The notes under the pieces were generated by a model. It did not search any database, was not told where the DNA came from, and saw nothing but the letters and a program-made list of their open reading frames with translations. Below, one piece after another: positions 44,541-53,346 of a stretch of DNA of 64,000 nucleotides. Origin of the DNA: Cellulophaga tyrosinoxydans (GTDB lineage: Bacteria; Bacteroidota; Bacteroidia; Flavobacteriales; Flavobacteriaceae); assembly GCF_900176415.1 (NCBI RefSeq), contig NZ_FWXO01000001.1, forward strand, positions 1,236,053-1,300,052. Reading direction: 5' to 3'. Made by a program: the position numbers and the translations under genes. Within the stretch, counting starts at the first letter, position 1, and every line of letters begins with the position of its first letter.

Positions 44541-44575
44541 AAAGGAGTTGCATTAAATGCAACTCCTTTCTTTTT
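44541..44575 (+). terminator. Terminator after PepSY-like copy 2
   Basis: A 13-bp perfect stem (AAAGGAGTTGCAT with ATGCAACTCCTTT, 3-base loop) followed by CTTTTT. Confidence 0.88.
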
Positions 44576-44649
44576 ATGATAACTTTAAAACAATGTAGCC
44601 GTCTTATCGTAGTATTTTTAACGTAAGTATAGACTAGAATACTACTGAT

Positions 44650-45996
44650 ATGTCTAAAATTTTAATTATTGAAGATGATGCTGCCTTTGGTCAAATGCTG
44701 CAAAAGTTTTTAACCAAAAAGGAATATAAAGTTGCTATTAGTTACAATGCAGAAGATGCTAAACAAAAGTTTAATGACGATAATTTTGATCTTGTACTTA
44801 CAGATTTAAGATTACCAAACTATGATGGCATTAAACTGTTGGCAGATATAAAAGATATAAATTTTAAAACTCCAGTCATTGTTATGACGGGTTACGCAGA
44901 AGTATCTTCGGCGGTACATGCTATGAAAAAAGGTGCTTTTGATTATATATCGAAACCTTTTACTCCTGAGGAAATTGTAATGGTAATTGCCAATGCATTA
45001 AAACATAAAGTGGAGTCAAATATTCAAAATGAACCCCAAACAAATAAACCTGATAATTCACCTAAACCTAGCACTAGTTCCATTTCAGGAGTTAGTGAGG
45101 CTTCTAAAAAATTACAGGAATACATTAAACTTGTTGCGCCAACTGATATGTCTATTTTAATTACAGGAGAAAGTGGAACAGGAAAAGAGGTGACAGCTAA
45201 GGCTATTCATGATCAGAGTAAAAGACATGGACATAATTTTATTGCCGTTGATTGTGGAGCTATCCCTAAAGAGATTGCTACTAGTGAGTTTTTTGGACAT
45301 ATAAAAGGTAGTTTTACTGGCGCTATTGAAGATAAAATTGGACATTTTGAAGCGGCAAACGGAGGAACTCTATTCTTAGATGAAATTGGAAATTTGAGTT
45401 ACGAAAATCAAATACAATTATTAAGAGCTTTGCAGGAGCGCAAAATAAAACGCGTGGGAAGTACTAAAGAAATAGCTGTTGATCTTAGATTAATTACAGC
45501 AACAAATGAAGATTTATCCGAAGCGGTTGCAAATGGTACTTTTAGAGAAGATCTGTACCATAGAATTAATGAATTTTCGATAGAGATACCTTCGTTGCAG
45601 GAGCGATTTGAAGACTTATTGTTATTCGCCGATTATTTTCTTGACAAAGCAAATAGTGCTTTAGATAAAGCGGTAAAAGGATTTTCAGATGAGGTAATTT
45701 CCATTTTTAGAAAATACCATTGGCCAGGTAATTTAAGAGAATTACAGAATATTATTAAAAGGGCGGTACTGCTAACTCCCGGAACGTTGATTGAAGCTAA
45801 CGTTTTACCTAAAGAACTTTTTGAGCCAAATAAAAACATTGCTGATGCTAATTTTTCTAAAGATGCTTATGAAAAAGAGCAAATACTCAGGGCGTTAAAA
45901 GAAACAAATTTTAATAAATCTAAGGCAGCCAAACTGCTTCAAATAACAAGAAAAACGCTGTATAATAAAATTAGTTTTTACAATTTAGATTTGTAA
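44650..45996 (+). CDS. Sigma-54-dependent response regulator (NtrC family)
   Basis: The 448-residue protein has a receiver domain (phospho-acceptor D52 in LVLTDLRLPNYDG), an AAA+ domain (Walker A GESGTGKE near 178, GSFTGA in place of GAFTGA near 221, Walker B GGTLFLDEIGN near 237), and a C-terminal Fis-type HTH (FNKSKAAKLLQITRKTLYNKI). It should bind distant sites and drive sigma-54 promoters, such as the two mapped upstream. It overlaps the convergent hybrid kinase gene by 19 bases. Pairing with that kinase is inferred from position. Confidence 0.94.
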   Translation: MSKILIIEDDAAFGQMLQKFLTKKEYKVAISYNAEDAKQKFNDDNFDLVLTDLRLPNYDGIKLLADIKDINFKTPVIVMTGYAEVSSAVHAMKKGAFDYISKPFTPEEIVMVIANALKHKVESNIQNEPQTNKPDNSPKPSTSSISGVSEASKKLQEYIKLVAPTDMSILITGESGTGKEVTAKAIHDQSKRHGHNFIAVDCGAIPKEIATSEFFGHIKGSFTGAIEDKIGHFEAANGGTLFLDEIGNLSYENQIQLLRALQERKIKRVGSTKEIAVDLRLITATNEDLSEAVANGTFREDLYHRINEFSIEIPSLQERFEDLLLFADYFLDKANSALDKAVKGFSDEVISIFRKYHWPGNLRELQNIIKRAVLLTPGTLIEANVLPKELFEPNKNIADANFSKDAYEKEQILRALKETNFNKSKAAKLLQITRKTLYNKISFYNLDL

Positions 45997-48479
45997 TTAT
46001 CATTAAGCTCATTGGCAATTAATGCCAACTTAAGTGCGGTTACATTATTTTTAAGGATATTAAATTTAGAGGTTAATTCTTTTAGAGAAATTGTTCCTCT
46101 TTGTAAATGCTCAAATTCTTCTAATAATAGAATACAATCTTTTGCTTGTAGTTGTCTAAACATGGATAACATACGGTGCGAAACGGCATTTATCGATTCG
46201 AAATTTTCTGCGTTAACAGCTTCGTTAAGTATTTTCATGTTTTCTTCTGTATCACTAAGAAAAGTAAATACAACCTCTTGTAGCCCATTAGTAATATCAC
46301 CTAAAAAGGAAGAGAGTGTTTCAAGATTGTATAGCGTAGAAGTACTACTTGGCTTTTCAGATATTCCACTAGTATTCATCACAACAACCTCAGGGAATAA
46401 ATGCGCTAGCTTGTTAAAAAAGTCATTTTTAGAAAAAGGTTTTTGCAGTATCTCTGAAAATCCTTTATCCAAATAATAACTTGGGTTTAAATCTTTTCTT
46501 CCCGTCATGGCCAGTATAGGCTGGTTAACGTAATGCGTATAGTTTCCGGTTTTAAAATTTTCCAGAACCTGAAATCCACTAATATTTGGCATTTGAATAT
46601 CTGTAAGGACTAAATCATACGTAAGATTAGCATTTTTTGCAATTTCATTAAAATTGGTAAATGTAGTGGTGGTTATAGCGTAACTTTCACAAACCTCTTT
46701 TAATAGTTTGAGCATAGCAATATCATCATCAATAATTAAAATAGATAATCCAGATTTTATTGGAGCGATTGCTTTTTTAGGTTGACTAATTATTTTTGTT
46801 TTACTAATCTTAAACGGAATCACCACTGTAAAAGTGCTGCCTTTTCCTTTTTCACTATCCAAAGAAATGGTACCGTTTAAAAGCTTGGTTAATTTTTTAG
46901 AAATGGTTAATCCTAAGCCATAACCTCCATATTTACGTTCTGTATGTTCATCCGCTTGTGTAAATTCCTTGAAAATATCTTCTTGTTTTGATTTTTCTAT
47001 GCCAATACCAGAATCTATGACTTGTATTTTAGTGGTAATGTTATTGCCATCATTACGCTCTACGGTTGCCTTTATGTTTATAAAACCTTCTTGTGTAAAT
47101 TTATAGGCGTTGCTAATAAGATTGGTTAATATTTGTCGCACTCTAAAAGGATCGCCAATAACTGCACTTTTTAATTTGTCGTCTATATCTAAAGTAAGCG
47201 TTATTGGTTTCTGTTTATTTATTTCCTTCAAACTATGGCTAGTTTCATGTATTAAATCGGATAGCATAAAAGGGATGGCCTCAGTTTTTAGTTTTCCCGC
47301 TTCAAGTTTAGAAAAATCCAATAAGTCGTTTACAAGATTATCAACATAAGACGCGGCAGATTTTACATTTTTTAAGTACGCTAATTGCTTAGTATTTAAA
47401 CTGGTATTTTCCATTAATTCAGAATAACCCGTAATAGTATTTAATGGAGTTCTTAAATCATGACTTACGCTAGAGATAAGTTGTTCTCTACTTTTTAAAA
47501 GCGATTCTGAAAATTTCTTTTCTTCCTCTAAATTCTGTCGGTAAGTTTGTACACGCCAATAGTCGCGCGTTATTAAAAAGGTAAAAAAAGCAACAACCAT
47601 AAAACCCAATAAGGCAGCAATACCAGCAAGTCTTATGCTTTTGTTTAATACATCTTGTCTTTTTATGGTATCTGTATAGGTAGCATTTATTACCTCTTGT
47701 TCAAAAGCGGCTATGATGCTTCTTAATTGCTGCGATAAATCTAAATCGTTTTGGTTTATTTCCATTTCTTTCTCGGTTAAAGAAAGTTGATTGGATTTGT
47801 CTTTTTCAATGGCTTCTGTCAATATTTTTTTTGACGCGGCTAAGATTGAATCTGCCTTTTTGGGGTCGGAAATAGTATGTTCATCTTGTTTAACATTGGC
47901 ATTTAAAAGAGCAACCCAATCTTCCAATATTTTTCGTTCATAGCTAGGTAACTTCTCAGGATTTTGATTAAAATCGTAAATAGAGATTTTATCAAAAGAG
48001 GCTTCCATTTTTAAAAACTTATTCAAGGCAATGTCTAAGGAGCTATTGGCTTCATTTTTAAGTTTTAACCTTCTTAACTCTTCATTATTATAGGTTTTGC
48101 GCTTTAAAAGGTATTGCACGCTGTCTAGCAATTTTAATTGGTACTTGTTATAGATAACTTGTTTTAAAGCATCTATTTCTGCAGAGACCGAGTCAATTTT
48201 TTGAGCGTAAGCAGTAAAATTCTCCTTTGTTTTAGATTGCAATGCGAGTTTGGATAAACTTTCTGCTTCGTATAATTGGGTTAGTAGTGATCCTGTTTTA
48301 ATAAGCTTGGTATCATTTTTTCCAGAAGTGTCAATAGATAAATAACTTTTTATTTCAGAAAGAATAAAAATACTTGAAACTAGTGCCAATGCTCCTAGAA
48401 TAAAATAACTAAGAACAATACGTAGGGTAAATTTATTTTTCGATTTATTTTTAATCATTCTCTTAGGCATCAATAGCAT
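45978..48479 (-). CDS. Hybrid sensor histidine kinase with receiver and Hpt domains
   Basis: The 833-residue membrane kinase has a membrane helix near 18-40, a helical periplasmic region (about 45-275), a second helix near 280-305, HisKA (His in SVSHDLRTPLNTITGYSE near 340), HATPase_c (NLISNAYKFTQEG, DSGIGIEKSKQEDIF, GGYGLGLTISKKL), a receiver (Asp near 625 in LVLTDIQMPNISG) and a C-terminal Hpt (His near 768 in AVSHRMLSMFRQL). The H-D-H chain would pass phosphate to a separate response regulator, most likely the NtrC-type one convergent with it. The signal is unknown. Confidence 0.92.
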   Translation of the reverse strand: MLLMPKRMIKNKSKNKFTLRIVLSYFILGALALVSSIFILSEIKSYLSIDTSGKNDTKLIKTGSLLTQLYEAESLSKLALQSKTKENFTAYAQKIDSVSAEIDALKQVIYNKYQLKLLDSVQYLLKRKTYNNEELRRLKLKNEANSSLDIALNKFLKMEASFDKISIYDFNQNPEKLPSYERKILEDWVALLNANVKQDEHTISDPKKADSILAASKKILTEAIEKDKSNQLSLTEKEMEINQNDLDLSQQLRSIIAAFEQEVINATYTDTIKRQDVLNKSIRLAGIAALLGFMVVAFFTFLITRDYWRVQTYRQNLEEEKKFSESLLKSREQLISSVSHDLRTPLNTITGYSELMENTSLNTKQLAYLKNVKSAASYVDNLVNDLLDFSKLEAGKLKTEAIPFMLSDLIHETSHSLKEINKQKPITLTLDIDDKLKSAVIGDPFRVRQILTNLISNAYKFTQEGFINIKATVERNDGNNITTKIQVIDSGIGIEKSKQEDIFKEFTQADEHTERKYGGYGLGLTISKKLTKLLNGTISLDSEKGKGSTFTVVIPFKISKTKIISQPKKAIAPIKSGLSILIIDDDIAMLKLLKEVCESYAITTTTFTNFNEIAKNANLTYDLVLTDIQMPNISGFQVLENFKTGNYTHYVNQPILAMTGRKDLNPSYYLDKGFSEILQKPFSKNDFFNKLAHLFPEVVVMNTSGISEKPSSTSTLYNLETLSSFLGDITNGLQEVVFTFLSDTEENMKILNEAVNAENFESINAVSHRMLSMFRQLQAKDCILLLEEFEHLQRGTISLKELTSKFNILKNNVTALKLALIANELNDNYKSKL

Positions 48480-48651
48480 ACATACGTTTTTAATCTACCT
48501 AACAGTTGGTAAGGGAATGTTAATTTAGAAAGATATGTAAAACATAAGGATAAAATTGTTTTAGAAACATCAGTAGAAACCAAATAAGTTATGGATGTTT
48601 TTTTTCTTCATTTTTCTCTTGTAAATATAAAATGTGATTGTACATTTGCGC
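48480..48651 (+). promoter_or_regulatory. Gap upstream of the riboswitch with the receptor promoter
   Basis: TACATTTG at 48641-48648 matches TAnnTTTG, and TTG at 48619-48621 lies 19 bases upstream, a good Bacteroidota promoter. Transcription would begin about where the riboswitch begins. The rest of this stretch shows no ORF or repeat. Confidence 0.65.
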
Positions 48652-48765
48652 CATCTCAAAGGGGTGCTGAATCCAAAGCAGAATTCAAGTAATTATTGAA
48701 TTTAGTTTACGAAGAAGCTGAGATTATACCCAATGAACCTGGGCAGGTAATGCTGCCAAGGGATG
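48652..48765 (+). ncRNA. TPP riboswitch (THI element)
   Basis: The conserved TPP aptamer blocks occur in order: GGGGTGCT (48661-48668), GCTGAGATTATACCC (48718-48732), GAACCTG (48735-48741), and GGTAATGCTGCCAAGGGA (48746-48763). P1 is formed by CATCTC (48652-48657) and GGGATG (48760-48765). P3 has an extra hairpin (GAATTCAA / TTGAATTT). It lies 123 bases before the receptor ATG. No intrinsic terminator is visible after it, so control of translation or of an alternative pairing is more likely. Confidence 0.95.
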
Positions 48766-48888
48766 CGTAAATCGCCATTAGGAACTTGTACGGTTTCTTA
48801 TTTTAATAGCGCTGTTAGAATAAAAACCAAAAATCAATTATTAACAAGAATAATAGCCCCTTTTATTCGTCACTAAATAATAGTACGA

Positions 48889-51192
48889 ATGAAAATGCTT
48901 TTTTCAAATTTCAAATTTTTCCCCGTCATTGGGCAGTGGGATGCAAAGCGATTTATTAACAACTATAAGGAAAATCGCTGCAATTCAATTTTTTCTACAA
49001 TGATCATCTTTATGATGGCAAATGCCGTAATGGCACAAGAGCAACCAACGGATTCTTTAGAAGGCAAAAAGGTGGTCCTAGATGAGGTTTTTGTGTCTGC
49101 AATACGGGTTACCAAAGAGTCTCCCGTTACCTTTTCAAATTTATCTAAAGATGATATTGCTCCTAGAAATCTAGGGCAAGACATTCCAATTTTAATGAAT
49201 TTTTTACCCTCTGTAGTAACAACTTCAGATGCTGGAGCAGGAATTGGTTATACTGGAATTAGGGTTCGTGGAAGCGATGCAACGAGGGTAAATGTCACCA
49301 TAAATGGCATACCGTATAACGATGCAGAGTCGCAAGGTACATTCTGGGTAAATATGCCCGATTTTGCTTCTTCAGTAGAAAGTCTACAATTGCAAAGAGG
49401 AGTAGGAACATCAACCAATGGAGCGGGTGCTTTTGGAGCCAGTTTAAACTTGCTTACTGACGGTTATGCTGATGAAGCCTATGCGCAAATTTCATCATCT
49501 ATAGGTAGTTTTAATACCTTGCGAAATACGCTTAAGTTTAGTACTGGACTGCTAAATAATCATGTTGAGGTTTCAGGGAGATTGTCTAAAATTAATTCTG
49601 ATGGGTATATAGATAGAGCAACATCAGATTTAAAATCATATTTTCTGCAAGGGATGTACAAGGATGACAACTCTATTATAAAAGCTCTTGTGTTTGGCGG
49701 ACATGAAATTACGTATCAAGCTTGGTACGGCACGCCATTAGCCAGAATTAATAATGATGCTCAAGGAATTGAAGATTATATTTCAGAAAACGGACTTTCA
49801 GATTCAGATGCAGATAATCTTAGAAATTCTGACCGTAGGTATAATTTTTACACCTATGAAAACGAGGTGGATGATTATCAACAAGATCATGCGCAATTAT
49901 TATGGAATGAAACTATAAATGATCATTGGCGAACAAACCTTGCTTTTCATTACACTAGAGGTAGTGGTTTTTTTGAACAGTACAGAGCTGATGATGATTT
50001 TGACACATACGGTTTTACACCAATAGTTGTTGATGGTGAAGATGTAAATACTACCGATTTAATTAGACGTCGTTGGTTACAAAACCATTTTTATGGGACT
50101 GTTTTTTCTGCAAATTATGTAAATGATAAGGTCAATTTTATATTTGGAGGAGGTTGGAACAACTATAAAGGCGATCATTTTGGAGAAGTTATTTGGGCAC
50201 GTTACGCTAGTAATAGCACTATCCGAGACAGGTATTATGATGACAGTTCTACGAAAACCGATTTTAATTTGTACTCTAAATTAAATTATAAACTAAATGA
50301 TCAATGGAGTCTTTTTGGAGATCTACAATATAGAACTGTTGGGTATAAAGCAAATGGAGACGATACAGGTTTGGTAGACGATACATTTAATTTCTTTAAT
50401 CCTAAGGCAGGTTTAACTTTTGATTTGAATACCAATAACAATTTCTATTTTTCATATGCAGTTGCTAATAGAGAACCTAATAGAAATGATTATGAAAGCG
50501 GTAATCCAAAACCAGAAAAGTTGAATGACTTTGAATTGGGATGGCGTTACCTTTCGGAGAATGTACAATTGAATACCAATGTGTATTACATGGCTTACAA
50601 AGATCAATTAGTGCTTACTGGAGAACTAAATGATGTTGGCGCACCTTTACGCGAAAATGTAGGGGATAGCTACCGATTAGGTTTAGAAATTGATGCTAAT
50701 ATTGCCTTAGGTGAAAAATTTGCACTAAAACCAAATGTAACGCTAAGTACAAATAAGAATAAAGATTTTGTATTTCAAAGAGATGGAGTTTTACAAAATC
50801 TTGGAGATACAGAAATTGCTTATTCACCTAGCGTTGTCGCAGGAGGAGCTTTTGTTTATATGCCTCAAGAAAATGTCCAATTAGCGATTTTTGGAAAACA
50901 TGTTGGAGAGCAATACATGGGAAATATAGATGCAAATAGTTCCAAACTGGCTGCCTATACACAATTCGATTTTAATGTAAAATACCAGATCAACACCAAT
51001 TCGTTTGTAAAGAGTATTGTATTGTCGGGCTTAGTAAATAATATTTTTAATACGCTTTACGAATCTAATGGTTACTTTTTTACCTATGACGATACCTGGT
51101 CTGCGCCAGGGGTAACCACTACTATTGAAGGAGCGGGTTATTATCCACAAGCAGGAACAAATTTCTTAATTGGAGCCACAGTAAATTTTTAA
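48889..51192 (+). CDS. TPP-riboswitch-controlled TonB-dependent receptor, probable thiamine uptake
   Basis: The 767-residue receptor has an unusually long N-terminal region ending in a signal peptide cleavage site (NAVMAQ, near residue 49), a plug (VVLDEVFVSAIRV, GYTGIRVRGSDATRVNVTINGIPYNDAESQG), and a barrel ending FLIGATVNF. No carboxypeptidase-like domain. Receptors under a TPP element are taken to import thiamine or its phosphates; this is by context. Earlier comparative work placed such receptors with PnuT and a thiamine kinase in this phylum. An alternative start at 49000 is possible but shortens the signal peptide. Confidence 0.9.
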   Translation: MKMLFSNFKFFPVIGQWDAKRFINNYKENRCNSIFSTMIIFMMANAVMAQEQPTDSLEGKKVVLDEVFVSAIRVTKESPVTFSNLSKDDIAPRNLGQDIPILMNFLPSVVTTSDAGAGIGYTGIRVRGSDATRVNVTINGIPYNDAESQGTFWVNMPDFASSVESLQLQRGVGTSTNGAGAFGASLNLLTDGYADEAYAQISSSIGSFNTLRNTLKFSTGLLNNHVEVSGRLSKINSDGYIDRATSDLKSYFLQGMYKDDNSIIKALVFGGHEITYQAWYGTPLARINNDAQGIEDYISENGLSDSDADNLRNSDRRYNFYTYENEVDDYQQDHAQLLWNETINDHWRTNLAFHYTRGSGFFEQYRADDDFDTYGFTPIVVDGEDVNTTDLIRRRWLQNHFYGTVFSANYVNDKVNFIFGGGWNNYKGDHFGEVIWARYASNSTIRDRYYDDSSTKTDFNLYSKLNYKLNDQWSLFGDLQYRTVGYKANGDDTGLVDDTFNFFNPKAGLTFDLNTNNNFYFSYAVANREPNRNDYESGNPKPEKLNDFELGWRYLSENVQLNTNVYYMAYKDQLVLTGELNDVGAPLRENVGDSYRLGLEIDANIALGEKFALKPNVTLSTNKNKDFVFQRDGVLQNLGDTEIAYSPSVVAGGAFVYMPQENVQLAIFGKHVGEQYMGNIDANSSKLAAYTQFDFNVKYQINTNSFVKSIVLSGLVNNIFNTLYESNGYFFTYDDTWSAPGVTTTIEGAGYYPQAGTNFLIGATVNF

Positions 51193-51214
51193 GGTTCTAA
51201 GTTTTATTTTCATT

Positions 51215-51249
51215 AAAGGGAGTTTCAGTTGTTCTGAAACTCCTTTTTT
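51215..51249 (+). terminator. Terminator of the thiamine receptor gene
   Basis: Stem AAAGG-AGTTTCAG / CTGAAACTCCTTT with one bulged G and a T run. Confidence 0.82.
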
Positions 51250-51298
51250 ATTTAGCTTTCTATTATATTTACTAGAGATAATTAGTTATTAAAAAATT

Positions 51299-52273
51299 AT
51301 GGAATATAGTAGTCCATTAAAATGGGGAATTATTGGTTGTGGTGCAGTTACCGAAGTAAAAAGTGGACCTCCTTACCAACAAACACTAGGTTTTAAATTG
51401 GAAGCAGTTATGCGAAGAGATTTGGATAAAGCCAAAGATTTTGCAGAAAGGCATGGCGTTCCAAAGTATTATTCAGAAGTTGAACAACTTATAAACGACC
51501 CCTCTATTGATGCTATTTATATTGCAACCCCACCAGATACCCATAAATTATATGGATTAATGGTAGCTAAAGCAGGAAAGCCTTGTTGCATAGAAAAACC
51601 CTTGGCACCAACATACGCAGACGGAGTAGAAATAGTGGAGGCATTTAAAAGCAATAATATTCCCTTGTTTGTAGCCTATTACAGGCGTTCATTACCTCGA
51701 TTTTTACAAGTTGAAAAATGGATTAAAGAGAATGAAATAGGTGAGGTAAGACACATAAACTGGACGCTTACTAAACCTGTTAATGAAACCGATTTAAGTG
51801 GAGCGTACAATTGGCGTACAGATGCTAAAATTGCTCCTGGAGGATATTTTGATGACTTGGCAAGTCATGGTTTAGATTTGTTTGGGTATTTATTAGGAGA
51901 TTTTGAAAAGGTGGCAGGTATTAGCGCTAATCAGCAAGGTTTATATACGGCAAAGGACACTATTACCTCATGTTGGATTCATAAAAATGGAATTACAGGA
52001 ACTGGAAGTTGGAATTTTGGAGGTTTTAAAAGAGAAGATATTGTAGAAATTTATGGAAGTCAAGGAAAAATAAGTTTCTCCGTTTTTGAAGAAAATGATA
52101 TTGTGCTTGAAAATTCTAAAGGCAAACAAAATTTATTTATTGAGCACCCAAAACACGTGCAACAATATCATGTAGAAAATTTAAAACGAGATTTGTTAGA
52201 TGGAATTCCGCATCCATCAAGGGGAGAATCCGCGTTACATGCTAATTGGGTAATGAGTGAAATTTTGAAATAA
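51299..52273 (+). CDS. Gfo/Idh/MocA-family oxidoreductase
   Basis: The 324-residue protein has the Rossmann start KWGIIGCGAVTEVKSGPPYQ, the conserved EKPLAPTYADG (catalytic-lysine region near 100) and the C-terminal beta-domain (GGYFDDLASHGLDLFGYLLG). Members oxidise or reduce sugars and related compounds with NAD(P). No signal peptide, so it is cytoplasmic. The SRPBCC gene follows by 11 bases. Substrate unknown. Confidence 0.9.
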   Translation: MEYSSPLKWGIIGCGAVTEVKSGPPYQQTLGFKLEAVMRRDLDKAKDFAERHGVPKYYSEVEQLINDPSIDAIYIATPPDTHKLYGLMVAKAGKPCCIEKPLAPTYADGVEIVEAFKSNNIPLFVAYYRRSLPRFLQVEKWIKENEIGEVRHINWTLTKPVNETDLSGAYNWRTDAKIAPGGYFDDLASHGLDLFGYLLGDFEKVAGISANQQGLYTAKDTITSCWIHKNGITGTGSWNFGGFKREDIVEIYGSQGKISFSVFEENDIVLENSKGKQNLFIEHPKHVQQYHVENLKRDLLDGIPHPSRGESALHANWVMSEILK

Positions 52274-52284
52274 AGGAAAATTGA

Positions 52285-52749
52285 ATGCCCAAAATTGAAT
52301 TACTTATAGAAATTGATGCTCCAATTAAAAGGGTATTCGACTTGGCAAGAAGTATAGATTTGCACATGCTATCAACATCGCATACCAATGAAAAGGCTAT
52401 TGCAGGGAAAACTTCTGGGCTTATTGGATTGGGAGAATGGGTTACTTGGCGAGCAAAACATTTAGGTTTTTATCAATCAATAACGTCAAAAATTACTGCG
52501 TTTCAAGCTCCAAATTATTTTTCTGATGAAATGGTTTCCGGCATTTTTAAATCTTTCAAACATGAACATCTATTTAAAGAGAATAACGGCATCACTATAA
52601 TGACAGACGTTTTTTATTACGTTGCACCATATGGCATTCTTGGAAATTTGGCAGATGTTATTTTTTTAAAAAGATATATGACCTCATTTTTAATGAAAAA
52701 AAACAGCAAACTCAAAGAAGTCGCAGAATTAAACAGTCTTAAAAATTAA
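52285..52749 (+). CDS. SRPBCC (START/Bet v1-like) family protein
   Basis: The 154-residue protein begins KIELLIEIDAPIKRVFDLARSIDLHMLSTS, the usual SRPBCC opening, with GEWVTWRAKHLGFYQSITSKITAFQAPNYFSDEMVSGIFKSFKHEHLF in the middle. These folds bind hydrophobic ligands; a cyclase/dehydrase name is often attached without proof. It is in one operon with the oxidoreductase. Confidence 0.8.
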   Translation: MPKIELLIEIDAPIKRVFDLARSIDLHMLSTSHTNEKAIAGKTSGLIGLGEWVTWRAKHLGFYQSITSKITAFQAPNYFSDEMVSGIFKSFKHEHLFKENNGITIMTDVFYYVAPYGILGNLADVIFLKRYMTSFLMKKNSKLKEVAELNSLKN

Positions 52750-52784
52750 AAGCTATCGAAATATACATTTCTACCAAATAATAA

Positions 52785-53234
52785 TTAATTCGTTATTGAA
52801 ACAATATTTCCGCTAGCAGAAACCCTGTATTCTAGCATGCTATAATATTTGGCACCTCCTTCAGGAGGATTTAATAACTGCCCGGTAAACAATGAATAGT
52901 TATATTCTTCACACGAACAGGTAACAGTGTTTTGGCTATTATCTAAAGTCATGGTCGAACAATTATTAGGAGTGTGGTTTGGGCAACTAGCTTCAAAAGC
53001 CCTATAGCCAGCAAAGGCTGCTTGTGTTTTTATCACAAAAATACCTCGCGTTCCAGCTTGATTGCCATCTATATAAATTGCGCTGCCCTCATTGGTTAAT
53101 GAGCTATATAGGGGTAGGTTGGTATTAATATCAAACCTAAAGCCAAATTCTTGTAAATACGGATTTCTAGTGGTGCTATTAGTATCGCAAGCAAAAACTA
53201 AAACCAATAAAATAAGCCCTAAAATTTTGTTCAT
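52785..53234 (-). CDS. Lipoprotein with degenerate Rieske-like domain
   Basis: The 149-residue protein has a lipoprotein signal peptide (ILGLILLVLVFACDTN). Its C-terminal half resembles a Rieske fold: CPNHTPNNC, then VTCSCEEYNYSLFTGQLLNPPEGGAKY. Rieske ligands are CxH and CxxH; the first pair is present, but the second reads CSCEEY, so the second His is replaced by Tyr. It probably does not bind a normal 2Fe-2S cluster. The fold is recognisable, the function unknown. It is convergent with the SRPBCC gene and divergent from greA. Confidence 0.72.
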   Translation of the reverse strand: MNKILGLILLVLVFACDTNSTTRNPYLQEFGFRFDINTNLPLYSSLTNEGSAIYIDGNQAGTRGIFVIKTQAAFAGYRAFEASCPNHTPNNCSTMTLDNSQNTVTCSCEEYNYSLFTGQLLNPPEGGAKYYSMLEYRVSASGNIVSITN

Positions 53235-53284
53235 AGCATCAGATCATTTTAAGATTTGTCCAACAAAGTTGAACAAAAAAAACG

Positions 53285-53292
53285 TATATTTG
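53285..53292 (+). promoter_or_regulatory. Putative -7 element of the greA promoter
   Basis: TATATTTG matches TAnnTTTG, 54 bases before the greA ATG. No clear -33 TTG at normal distance. Confidence 0.5.
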
Positions 53293-53346
53293 TCTTAAAT
53301 CCTCTATAAAAAAGAGGATTTTCCTATTTTACAAAACGCTTAAATT

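Noticed and set aside
46012-46476. 154-codon open frame antisense to the hybrid kinase gene
   Set aside because: Lies wholly inside the kinase frame; composition has no domain or signal peptide and no promoter. It is a shadow of the real gene.
51299-52273. Oxidoreductase as part of the thiamine regulon
   Set aside because: A terminator separates it from the riboswitch-controlled receptor, and the family has no thiamine link.
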